NCBI GenBank assembly: GCA_035610365.1
Contig: CM069433.1
Span: 130,342,545 to 130,406,544 of the forward strand
From: Aquatica leii
Lineage: Eukaryota > Arthropoda > Insecta > Coleoptera > Lampyridae
DNA: 64,000 nt
Direction of reading: 5' to 3'
The notes under the pieces were generated by a model, which had not been told where the DNA came from, did not search any database, and saw only the letters and a program-made list of their open reading frames with translations. The position numbers and the translations under genes are program-made. Shown here one piece after another: positions 34,909 to 45,604 of this stretch. Each line of letters starts with the position of its first letter. Position 1 is the stretch's first letter.

Positions 34909-34921
34909 TATAAGCAATATA
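34909..34921. repeat. LINE target-site duplication, left copy
   Basis: TATAAGCAATATA, repeated exactly at 36473-36485 directly after the LINE. Confidence 0.85.
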
Positions 34922-36472
34922 TAATGAAACACTTAGCAAATAAAGAAATAGAAAAAAAAGAGGGAAAATGGTAGCACTATTCGTAGACCTAAAAGCTGCT
35001 TTTGATAAAGTGAATAGGGAAAAGCTGTGGGAATATATGAAAAGAAAAAAAATCAATGAAAGATTAATACAAAGAATAGAGGAAATATACGAAGAAACGA
35101 GAAGCAGGGTTAAAGTGAATGGGGAAAGAGTGAGAAATTCATAACAAAGAGAGGGTTGAGGCAGGGATGTCCACTGAGCCCAAGCCTGTTCTCGGTATAT
35201 ACGGGGGATCTGGAAGAGACAATGAGAGGACAACAGACAGGAGGGATAGTGGTAGGGAAAGCTAAGGTATGGTCGTTGGCGTATGCGGATGACATAGTGC
35301 TGGTGGCTAAGGAGGAAAAGGAAATGAAAGAGATGATGAAAACGCTAGAAAAATATATGAAAAAAAAAGAATTGGAAGTAAACACGGAGAAAACAAAGAT
35401 AATGATATTTAGAAAAGGAGGGGGAAAAGAAAAAGAGAGGAGTGGAGATGGAGTGATGAGAAAGTGCAACAAGTGAAGGAATTTACATACCTGGGATACA
35501 CGATGAAACAGGATAATAAAGAGGAGAACACATAAAGGAAAGGGTGAAGAAATGAAACAGGCTAATAGGACAAGTATGGGGTGTGGGGAAAGAATTTTCA
35601 AGATGGATATAAAAAAGAAAATTGCTGTCTGAAAAATTATTAAAGGGGGTGGTAATGTATGGAGCGGAAATATGGGGCTGGAAGGAGTGGAGGGAGGTAG
35701 AGGGGTTACAGGAAAAATACTGAGATGGGTGTTAGGATTGGACAGGGATACACTGGGGTATATTGTGAGAGAGGAGGTTCAGATAAAAAAATAAGGATTG
35801 AGACAGGAAAAAGAGCAATAAAATACGAGGAAGAAATGAGGGAAAGAACAGATTGCAAAATTCTGCAAGAATGTTGGAAAGAGATAAAGGGAGGGAAAGT
35901 GAAGTACGGGCAGGAGGGCAGAGAAGAGTATTACAAAAGAAATGGGTACGCGAGTGAAGAAGTGGAGAGATGAAGAGAAGAGGGGTAGGAACAAGAGAAG
36001 AAATAATAAGGAGAGATAGAGACATCGAAAACAAGAAAGATGGACAAAGATAAAAGAGAGCAGATATAATAGGAATTATAAAGATATCAAGGGTGAAGGG
36101 GTGCCGGAATATTTAAAAGACAGTGAGATTAAAAGCAACAAAAGGAAAAAAATGGTGGCAAGGTTCAGATGTGGCAACGAGGAGTTAGGGAACAAATATT
36201 GGAAGGAAGAAACAGAAAAGTTGTGCAGGCTATGTGGAGAAGAAACGGAAGATCTGAACCACATGAGAAAGAGATGCAGGGAACTAAGAGAAGAGGTGAT
36301 GAAAACAGTGGATATCTTAGATGAAAACGGAAAAGGAGCGGAATGGATGGAGGAAGTATGGAGCAGGAGGAAAAAGTTAAGGGGGAGAAGGGATAAGAAA
36401 ATGTAATATATATGTATAGACAACACGACCAAATTTGTAAGCCAAATGGCAATGAATAAAGTTAAACTTATA
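34922..36472 (+). mobile_element. 5'-truncated non-LTR retrotransposon (LINE)
   Basis: The element starts inside the reverse transcriptase: EIEKKEGKMVALFVDLKAAF is RT motif A with its catalytic Asp. After one frame change near 35140, GLRQGCPLSPSLFSVY and VWSLAYADDIVLVAKEE give motifs B and C with an intact YADD. Then LEKYMKKKELEVNTEKTKI, EFTYLGYTM-like residues, a decayed stretch with VVMYGAEIWGWKEW, RIETGKRAIKYEEE, and near 36220 LCRLCGEETEDLNHM, a CCHC knuckle typical of the C-terminus. Base use is A/G-rich on the coding strand, unlike the surroundings. A 13-bp target duplication flanks it; truncation at the 5' end with TSD is the usual outcome of target-primed reverse transcription. Confidence 0.85.
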
Positions 36473-36485
36473 TATAAGCAATATA
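36473..36485. repeat. LINE target-site duplication, right copy
   Basis: TATAAGCAATATA, identical to 34909-34921. Confidence 0.85.
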
Positions 36486-37374
36486 ATTTTCTAAGTTTAA
36501 TTTAGCTTCTATGTAAACTAAAATAAGCTTTAATACATCTTGAAAGAACAAGCAATTTTTTGGGAGCCATATCTGCATTATCATTTAAAATTTGAATAAA
36601 ACTGATTACTGTAATATTACATATCTGATCGACGGATGATAACAATGATTAAAGTTTGTCACAGTAATTGATTATGGCTATAAATGTCAACGTGAAGAGA
36701 TTCAAGCAAGGGTAAACGGTGAAAGTAACTATGACTCTCTCAAGCAACTGTAAGCCTTACTCCAGTGGTCGTTACCTCTCCATTTACGTGCAATATATGC
36801 TAACGAGAATTAACTCTTATGTGGTTCTTCAGCAACACATTAGTAAAGCCCGTCCACATACCTACAATAGCGTTATGGTGCAAGAAACTAGCAATTCAAA
36901 TAAATGGTCTCAACGAGAATTGCTCATCATGACGAAAGAAGAACTTAGATGTAATGATAAAAATAGATGTTTATTTGGAATATACATACCGAAGGTATCT
37001 GGACTAAGAGAAAGAGTAAAGCATGCTACAAGGATTTTGTGAATAAGCTCAACTTAATTTCTGTTATTAGAAATGTGGTACATATAAGTACCAAAGAACA
37101 TAGCAAGTTTGAAACACCCCACGTCATTTTTTTATAATTTTTGTAGTTTAACTCAAACTTTTCAAATGTCGTTTGTTTAATAGTGCTGGGAAATAATAAG
37201 TAAGGAAATAAAATCGAAGTTTTCCTCTGTCATAGAATATGTTTTCTGGGTCACATTGCGACGTTTTGATTAGATATTATTGTTCTTATATGCAAAAAGT
37301 GTAAATACGCATCTTGTTTATAATTTCGAGAAGTTTTTGGTATAGTCAACTATCGTTTGTTTTATTTTTCCCAG
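36486..37374. other. spacer without recognised gene
   Basis: A 107-codon frame at 36719-37042 has balanced composition but no motif I know. Left unassigned. Confidence 0.4.
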
Positions 37375-38690
37375 ATGGATAAACGTAAATGTTATGACTT
37401 GAGGAATCCAGAGCATGTACAGTATTTGTTAAACATAATAACTGATGATATGGCTATAAACTCAAATACAGAGGGCATTTTTGAGCTGTAAAGCTTCAGA
37501 TGTTTTTGAAGACGAGGAAGAAGAGTTATTTGAGAATATCTAAAATTCTCCAGATTTAGGTCAAACAGAAAATTCACAACAGGATATAAAAGTTCAGACT
37601 CAAGATTATATTAGCTATGCAGACGAATCTATTAGTTGTTCGAAAGAAAATATGAGTCACGAAGAAATCTTTAATTGGGTTAGAAAATCAAAAACTCCAA
37701 GTGAATTTTCTCAAACGTCGTATGAACGTGAAATAACAAGCCTCGCAGAATTTGATATTCTCCAACCATTATCTATTTTTCTTAACGTTTTATCTCCCAT
37801 ATTTCTTCAGTATCTTGTGAACAAGTTAAATTCTCAAATGGGACACAATTTGAACCGTATTAGAACTAAAAACCTATATAGGAATGCTCATTATTATGGG
37901 GTTTCATACATTACCTAGTATGCGTCTTTACTAAAGTGTCGATAAAAATGTTAGTGTTTCACGAATCCAAAATATTATGCCCGTGAAAAGATTTGTGAAG
38001 ATAACTTCACTTTTACATGTAAATGATAATAATATTATGACTAAGAAAGGAGAAAATCGTTATGATAAATTACATAAAATCCGCCCATTTTTGGATTATA
38101 ACACCAAGAAGTTTCGGTCAATAGTCAAATGTCAAGTGCGTAGTACTCTAAAGTAGTACATGCCTATGAACCCCATAATAAGAAGCTTTAAGGTTTTGGT
38201 TATAGCTTGTACTGTGACAAGGTATTGTTTGGGAATGTATGTTTACTAGGGTGTTGAGGACAAAAATAATACGAACGTGACAGGGTCATTAAGAAATTAT
38301 CAACTGCATTTAAGCATTTTGGATACTGTGTTTTCTGATAATTTTTTTTTCGTCTAAGGTATTGGCAAAAAAATTATTAGGTAATAAGCTTTTCAGTTGC
38401 GGCACTATAAGACACAAAAAAATTGTTTCGAAAACATATTCTATGCCAAGATAGAAACATGATAGTAACTGACATGGACAAAAATGTGGAAACTTCAAAA
38501 TCGAAGAATAGAGGAAAGAAGTCTGTTAGTATAATTTGCACTTTGTATAATACAGAAGGAACAGCACAGGTAATCAGAACTCAGACAGACGAAACTAGAA
38601 CGCTTGTGACCTGCCCAGAAAATGTCGTATAATAAATAAATGAATGGAGTAGACTACTTCAACCATCTTCTTTCAGCTAATTTTAAGCAA
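37375..38690 (+). pseudogene. piggyBac-type (DDE_Tnp_1_7) transposase relic
   Basis: ATG at 37375 follows a pyrimidine-rich TTTTCCCAG, a plausible splice acceptor. The protein begins MDKRKCYDLRNPEHVQYLLN, then an acidic stretch with a stop and frame changes, then IFNWVRKSKTPSEFSQTSYE, LQPLSIFLNVLSPIFLQYLV and LLHVNDNNIM, KLHKIRPFLDY, all in the order of the piggyBac N-terminal and dimerisation part. The middle, including the first catalytic Asp, is decayed. It resumes with NRGKKSVSIICTLYNTEG (38499-38552) and NGVDYFNHLL near 38645, the block around the last catalytic Asp. The C-terminal zinc finger is not seen. TTAA-flanked ends were not recognised. Confidence 0.75.
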
Positions 38691-39830
38691 AAGTTAATAT
38701 CAATGAGCTGAATCAATTTAAAAATATCAATTATTTACAATTTTTTTTTAAAGTGTTAATGATTAAATTTTTAAGAAGGTAGCGACACTGTGCGAATAGA
38801 TTGTTTTTATAAGATTATAATGTAACACGAAGTATAACTATACATAAATACCTATGAAAACTGCATTAACATAAGCATAAATAATAACGTACAGATATCA
38901 GGTATGCTCGAAAGAGACATCTTGATATCGATGAATGTCAAAAGATAATTAACCTTCCGAATTGTCATGCAGTTGAGAAAATTGATTGATGTTGATAAGT
39001 ACTAACTTATTTGAGTTAATTTGAACACATTTTAGTAATTATTATAAAGTTTTTAAACAGTTGATCCTTACAACTCCTTTATGATACTGCAAAATTCCGA
39101 TAAACTACTGTTAAAGTTTCTTTCCCACAAAAAAAAATCTGCAAACAAACAAGTAATGAGGTTGAAAATTAGGTATTTTTATTTATTCTAATTACTTTGA
39201 ACTTAGTTTTTCTAAAATATGTTACTATTTAATTAGAAGAAAGCCACCACTAAATACAAACGTTTGCAAAAAAACCTAAAATATTTCATTTACAAGCCAA
39301 ACGTTTTTTATTCTATACGTACAGTTGAAATTAATGCAATAGCATCTACACGGTCTGAATTATTTTCTTTTCAAGTTTTATAATGGTGATGCACGGAATA
39401 TTCATACAAGTATTTTAAATTATGCTTTCATCATTCATTAGCCGGAAATGGAATTGGTCAAACACAATGCACAATGTTACCTAATCACAAATAATCATAC
39501 CTTGTATCGTATTATCTGTTAGTCGTGCTGCCAACTTCCCAAACGTCAATATTCATTTGTTAGTGTTACGTAATGAGCGAAAAAAGCTCTAGGGTAGCAA
39601 AATGAAAAGTAGAAATCCACATAATAATAAATGTTCAAACTCAATTATTATATTAGAACGAGTATACATGCATACAAGTTGATATTCAGTTAAAATTAAT
39701 TTAAAAAAACAATGTTAAAGTCAATGTCAAATTTGAAAAATTTAGCAATAAATGCAGTACTAGCACTATATTCCTGGCAATTAATTTTATTTATTTTTTC
39801 AAAAAATAATGTAATTTTACAAAAAGGTTT
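38691..39830. other. AT-rich spacer
   Basis: No gene or repeat pair recognised. Confidence 0.5.
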
Positions 39831-39900
39831 ATAGTATAACTTACTCACATGCAACGCTCGGTCATACGACCTGGCGTCGCATTAACGTTTGTTATACTAT
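39831..39900. repeat. 70-bp hairpin repeat, MITE-like
   Basis: The segment begins ATAGTATAAC and ends GTTATACTAT, exact reverse complements. Further in, ATGCAACGCTCGGTC pairs with GACCTGGCGTCGCAT with two mismatches, leaving a loop of a few bases. It is GC-richer than its surroundings. It could be a minimal MITE, a transcribed hairpin or the fused ends of a DNA transposon. Confidence 0.7.
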
Positions 39901-40470
39901 GCCTTACTTTCGACGCTAAAAGTAAATAATTTGTATTAGTAATTTACGTAACATTTAATTTTGTATAATTATGTATTAATTAAAAATTTGCAAATAGATT
40001 TAAAATTCATTGTTCCGTTATTATAAATGTACGAAATTATTATTTTTATAATAAAGGAAATTAAAAAACAAAATTCACAGCAACGGATCACATTGTCAAA
40101 TTAGTAGAAAAAGTGATTTCAGAGCACCAACGGTCTACAATATTTCAACTGTGTTAATTTTCATTACGTTTTTTGTTCACTTCTTTTTGACGTTGTTATA
40201 CTAAAAATGTGCTAGCACAAATTTTATGCTCGTCTTCAAATTTCTAACAAACGTTTAAAAATATGTAAAGCTCTGACTTAGCTTTTTACTGTTTTATAGT
40301 AACTACCACTCTACATCTCAGATTTAGCACGAAATCATTATTCTTTATTTTATAGAATGAAAGAGTTATTGAGCACGGAACGGTTAAGCGTTAATTACAA
40401 ACAGAAAAAAGCTATAAAAAACGGTATCTTGTCACGAGGTTAAGTAGTTGAAATGCCACTTTTATATATA
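39901..40470. other. AT-rich spacer
   Basis: No gene recognised between the two hairpin repeats. Confidence 0.5.
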
Positions 40471-40473
40471 GTG

Positions 40474-40548
40474 AAACCTGCTAAAACGGAAACTGCGGGG
40501 ACTAGGTAAATTCACCCCTTTAGGCAAGTTTCCGTTTTGTTTGGTTTT
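40474..40548. repeat. inverted repeat, fused transposon ends
   Basis: AAACCTGCTAAAACGGAAAC at the left pairs with GTTTCCGTTTTGTTTGGTTT at the right, with a GGGG...CCCC-bordered centre. The left side, beginning TAGTGAAACCTG, resembles the outer end of a DNA transposon; two such ends facing one another with no interior suggest a deletion product or MITE. Confidence 0.6.
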
Positions 40549-40554
40549 ATATTT

Positions 40555-42995
40555 ATTTGAAATATACATAGATAATAGCGTACGGCGGATGCATAATAAA
40601 CAAAAAAAATAAATAAAATGCTATGCATTTATTAAAAATCGGTAATTGTAATTTGTTGACCGTAAACGTTATATTAGGCCGGTAGAGACCCTGCCCGATT
40701 GTCTATGAATTAGGCTTACGTTTGTAACACTACCTTCCGCATATTTTTTTTTACTGACGGTGAAAACTACAATAGTAGATTTATAAATTTCATGTAAATG
40801 TGATAAGCTGATTTTGTTACATTCCGCGTTAAATTTATGAGTTAATAAGTTCGTATTAAGATGTTCTTATATTTTCTTAATTTTTATTTATTATAAGATA
40901 ATAGTTTTAATTTTTGTTGTATATTCAAAACATATTTTAAGCACAAACAAAACTGTTACCGAAAATACATTTGCTAGACAACATAGATTAAATGTCAAAC
41001 TTGCGTTAACCGGACCTGTAATATATAAAAGCTAAGAATAAAATACGCAAAAACAAAACCACGGCTGAAGATGCATGAAATAGAATTGTATCTTTTATAA
41101 ACGGCGGTCTTTTTTCAGTCGCTTTAAAGAGATGAATCTATTGACCACCAAGGTAAATTTCTCTATCCAGCCATGTGTACGCCCGTCACGTATCCATTGT
41201 TAGTGGCTATCCATCTGGACAAATGCGTTGAATAAATCGAACGCAATAAGAACAGAATTAATTCATTCATTGTGATACCAGAGTGACATTGGGCGTGAAA
41301 AAGATCTATAAACAACAAATCAGTCTTGTGAATGAATGAAATAATGATGTTATCGATAATCCTTTACTTGCAGATAGATGAGTACCCAATGATGTTATCT
41401 TCATAAATATTAGTAACTACATTTATTCGAACAGGTTGTTCGTTCCATCAAAACGTAATTATATTTATAATTCTTTTTTTTTTGTTTTTTGTAATGAAGG
41501 ATATGGTGTCGGACGACCACAAGAGATGCTTTACTATTTACCCTATGGCCATACGAATAAATTAAAATCTTCACAATAAATCCTCGACATATGATGCATA
41601 TAATAGCGAGTCGAGATCAAGAATGTATTATAAATGCACGCTTGTTGCGGCCGCCGCAATTAATATTTTTTCCAGGTGCTACAAGTTTGCCATTAGCGGC
41701 CATGGAGCTGGACCGCTCATCTAATCATAAGCTGTCACCTCAAGCATTTGACTGAATCTTTGGAATAGGTCTGATAAAAATAAGTCAACAGTGACTAATC
41801 AATACGAAAAGCGTCGTTCTAACGTAAAACAAAATCAATGTGACGTTCGACGACTATTTTTGTACAATAAATTCAAAATTACGTCAGTTCCCAATAAATT
41901 ACAATGTACATTAATGAGCGTAAAAGTATTTATTAATTAACGTACCGTCAGTTTGCTTTAATTTTGTTAACTTAATTGCACCGAAAAATTTAATAGACGC
42001 GTTTAAAGTAAAGTAAAATTTTAAAAACCACACGAACATAATTAATTAATAGATTAATATACAACATTAAAATACCAAACTATTAGTTGAGCGTAGCTTT
42101 AAAGATATTGCATTAATTATTTTCTTCTTATTAATCGTTTACAACATACAAAACCTGAATAGTTTGTGAGGATTAATTATTAAAGTTAATATCAAGATAA
42201 CAAACTAATAATTATTTTATATTAGCTTATATTTAATATTCGAAACTTATTACTATGCATATATTAACTGTTTTCTTATTTTTGTTTTATTGCACAGGTG
42301 TTCTACTTCTCATTCTACATACTAATCAAAAAAGTTTAGAATTCTTATACCAGTTGATTTCCGTCAACAATTTTATAAAAAAATACACTTTTGTAAGTAA
42401 ACTTTAGACGTAGCTAACAAATTATTGAAAATAAAAATTGTAAAATTAAAATTAACAAAAAAAATATCAAATAAAATTGAACTGAAAAATCAAAAATAAT
42501 GATTGAAACAATTCAACGACGAAATTTTTATGTAACACAAATAAACACACCTCAAAACACTTACTTACATGAAATTACTTTTTGAAGTCGAACACATTCG
42601 ACTTGCCAACTTCTAAAGTTAACGTTAAGAATTAAACCTAAAAAAAATTTATTTTTCTTTTTTCAGTGATCATAACATTAATGACATAAGATATAACAAA
42701 AAATAAAAATTATTCGTGTATAAAACTTATTCAGTCAAGATTTGTATAAAAAGCAAGTTTTTCGCTTCGGCAAAGATATTATCAAATTTGCTGAGCAACT
42801 TCCGCTTCAACCTCAACAAAGTTAGTTACAGTCACTGTACTTGACCAACATTAATCTGGGACCACTCCTAAGGTTTTTTAATTAAAAAAAAGGTTTATTT
42901 CGTTTAATATGTTATTTTTAAATATTTTGGAGAGTTTCTTAATTTATAAACTTTTTAAAAACTTAGTTTAATATGGTAGAATTCAGGTTTCCACG
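40555..42995. other. non-coding stretch, partly non-repetitive
   Basis: No coding content. The part 41050-41790 has higher complexity and GC than its surroundings, with no transposon match, no hairpin, and motifs such as TTATCGATAATC and a GCGGCCGCCGC box; it could be regulatory but nothing proves it. 41840-42990 is AT-rich. Confidence 0.4.
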
Positions 42996-42999
42996 GGTT

Positions 43000-43975
43000 G
43001 CATTTGTAACACAATTTTCCATTCTGGATAATTCCCGTGTTGTCGTAATCACACAAGCTGAGCTTTCGTCACACGTCGTAGTAGATATCTTCAGAGCCCT
43101 GAAAAACTGATTGAAAGCCAAATCTCCGGTAAAGGAAAACTAGAATCTCGTTTAATATTAAAAGGATTTTTAATTATTTCAATCAATTTTCTAATTTTTG
43201 CTGATAGGTATTAGGAAAATTCGCCAAAATTTTAGTGTTTTTAAACATAATGAATAGTTTCTAGTACGTGTTCCGCCACCGCCGACTTCGAAGATTGTTT
43301 AAGATGACTACACCTTTGATGCTCTTTAATACGAATGCCCGCGCTTCTAACCGTTTCTCCTATGTATGCACGACCACAAGAGGAGGGAATGCTATAAACG
43401 CAGTCAGATTGAAAAGGAATAACGTCCTTCACCGGATTTAAGAGTCGACCCAATTTAGGAAGAGTAGAAAACGGAGTAACAATGTTGTGTTTAAACATTT
43501 TTCCTATACGGTCCGCGGTACCTTTGACATATGGTAGATAAGCGATAGACACTGGTTGTGACATAGATTCGGCTGTTACTCTTGGTTTGGCAGACATCAA
43601 ATTTACTTACTGTTCTATTGTAATTGTTTGCGATTAACACCTTGGTTAGATGATTCAACTCTTTTTAAAGATTTTAGGGTGGGCTTAGGAAAACAGCTTT
43701 GTACAGTAAAGAATTCACTACTGATAATTTCTGAAAAGGGTGATGATGAGACAATCCGTTTAAATATCTATCTATGCGGGTCGGTTTTCGATAAATTGAA
43801 ATGACATAGAAACTCGTTGACAGTAGAAGGATCATGTTGCCAAATGATGACGGTGTTATCAACGTATTTGTCGCCGCACTTGGGTTTAAGATAAAATGTG
43901 AATAAAGCTGCTTCCTCAAAAAAAATCAACAACCGGTTAAAGCGGAGAACCCATGGCGGCCCCTTTGTGAGTAAA
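43000..43975 (-). pseudogene. Penelope-like element, 3' part of RT plus GIY-YIG
   Basis: Leftward: GAAMGSPL (RT motif B, near 43960) with a stop behind it, then LKPKCGDKYVDNTVIIWQHD, where the catalytic YVDD reads YVDN so the RT is dead, then SIYRKPTRIDRYLNGLSHHH (thumb). After a frame change a 119-codon frame holds LPYVKGTADRIGKMF, then CVYSIPSSCGRAYIGETVRS (GIY-YIG) and RIKEHQRCSHL, KSAVAEHVLE. Penelope-like elements use this endonuclease with their RT to insert. The 5' half is absent. About 140 bases after the coding end, CTGAAGA and GAAA boxes (43094-43064) resemble the conserved boxes of Penelope termini. Confidence 0.8.
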
Positions 43976-44329
43976 ACTTTTCTTGAAAGAAGTAAAACAT
44001 ATTACAAGTTTAATATGTTTATGATTTATTATTCAAAATTAACTTATTTAATTAGTCGTTTTATAAATTTGCATTTAGCTACTACAAATACTAAGACTCA
44101 TTTTTGTAATTTCTGAACTTTATAATGAAAACAAAATCTATAAAAGTTGATAAAAATTTATAATTGCACTACTCTATTCTTGTTATTTTACTACCTTTTG
44201 TACAACTGATGCTTTGATAATACCTAACAAAAGGCATGAAATTAACGGTTTAGTGCCATACCTCAAAAGCGAAAACACAGCGATAAATGCTTGAAAGTGT
44301 AAACTATCTATTTGTAATGCCTAGGCAAT
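43976..44329. other. AT-rich spacer
   Basis: No gene recognised; a 72-codon frame here is the antisense of the Penelope relic plus AT-rich sequence. Confidence 0.5.
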
Positions 44330-45212
44330 GTGTAAATAATGTCAACAGTTTTTGTTATGTGTGTGGGAATCTTTTAAAATCCCAAAAACGTACTAAGTGC
44401 AAGCATACTGTACAGTATCCTAATTGACCATCAGTTTTATGACATATCAAACATAGTGACGAACTTCTTATCCCAAAACCACCAGAATCCTAGAGTTTGG
44501 ACAAAAAAGAAATTGAATGTGCCGGCAATTTAACTGATAATTCGCACAGGAACTAGATAATGATACAGACTTTTAAGCACTAGGATGTTCAATAAAACTA
44601 CATTTGATTTCACAGATGAACCAAATCATTTGGTTTGGTGGCTTATATCTGACTTGTGAAAACGTCAAAAGGACTTACACATTGTTTTGCTCAAGAAGGG
44701 ACCTTGATATACTGCACGAATGTTGAGAACTTATTTGATGCATTGCGACAAAAACATGAACCAAGCAATTGATGGTTATTCATTGATTCTTCTAAAATTA
44801 ACTTAAAAATAGTTTTGCTTTACAGCGGCAATAAATACACATCTGTACCTAAAGCTCATGGTATATACAAGGATAATAAGAAAATCTCTTATAACCTATT
44901 CGGGATAAGCCACTAGTTGGTCCTAAAAACGTATTTTAAGAACCACGCATATCGGAACGGTAGAGGAGTTATTGTGTATAAAACTTTAAGTTAGAGAGGC
45001 AAAAATTAAAGAGGACATATTTGTGAATCCATAAATGCAAGAAGTTATGAAAAAATTGATAACATACATAAAGTTGAACTAACAATTTTCTAGAAAGCTA
45101 AAAATTACGAATATTGTGTAATTGAATTACTTAGTGCCTACATAGAAGTAGGTTGTGACATGCTCACCTTAATTTTTTTCCGGAAAAGGGATAAACATGG
45201 GGAACAGTTCTT
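44330..45212 (+). pseudogene. relic of an unnamed, transposon-like insect protein family
   Basis: The N-terminus reads VNNVNSFCYVCGNL (a Cys-x2-Cys pair) and KCKHTVQYPN, then ELLIPKPPES; after gaps LTHCFAQEGTLIYCTNVENL, LFIDSSKINLKIVLLYSGN, IPVPKAHGIYKDN-like residues, KIKEDIFVNP, LSAYIEVGCDML and DKHGEQFF. I recognise this order (VCGK start, HTVxYPN, WRLFIDSSKxSLKAVLLHNGN, DEHGERFHQD) from a large multi-copy family in insects and other animals, but I know of no formal name or proven activity; the LFIDSSK...LLxxGN block looks RNase H-like. Stops or frame changes every 20-40 residues. No terminal repeats found. Confidence 0.6.
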
Positions 45213-45604
45213 TTTTTAAATTGTATTTCCTTGTATTTACTATTTTCATGTATGTTTTAGTGCATTTATATACGGTCCGTCAGAGCGAGTCATCTAAATT
45301 ACATGTTATTTTTACATTATAAGCTGATACAATGTGAATTTTATAAAGAAATTTATGTCAAAGTAATGCACTTACAGCGGCTAAAGAAATTATACAAAAT
45401 AATTGACGCTCCCAATTCTAGATAAATCGAGCTATAGGACAATACAGACATTTCTTAGTACGTTAATAGCAACAGCGACAGCGTACTCTTATTAACAAAT
45501 TACAATTTTATAATGAGCGCAAGTATACAAAATAAATGCAATCTATGCAAGTTGCGAGAAATGTAGTTTTGTTTTAACAAATCTGATTTAAAAATATCAA
45601 CTTC

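Noticed and set aside
34862..36452. Long hydrophobic leftward open frames (Ser/Leu/Phe-rich, up to 163 codons)
   Set aside because: They are the antisense of a purine-rich LINE coding strand, which yields pyrimidine-rich, membrane-like artefacts.
43045..43110. Full hammerhead ribozyme downstream of the Penelope relic
   Set aside because: CUGAAGA and GAAA boxes are present but no convincing stem II joins them; recorded only as box similarity.
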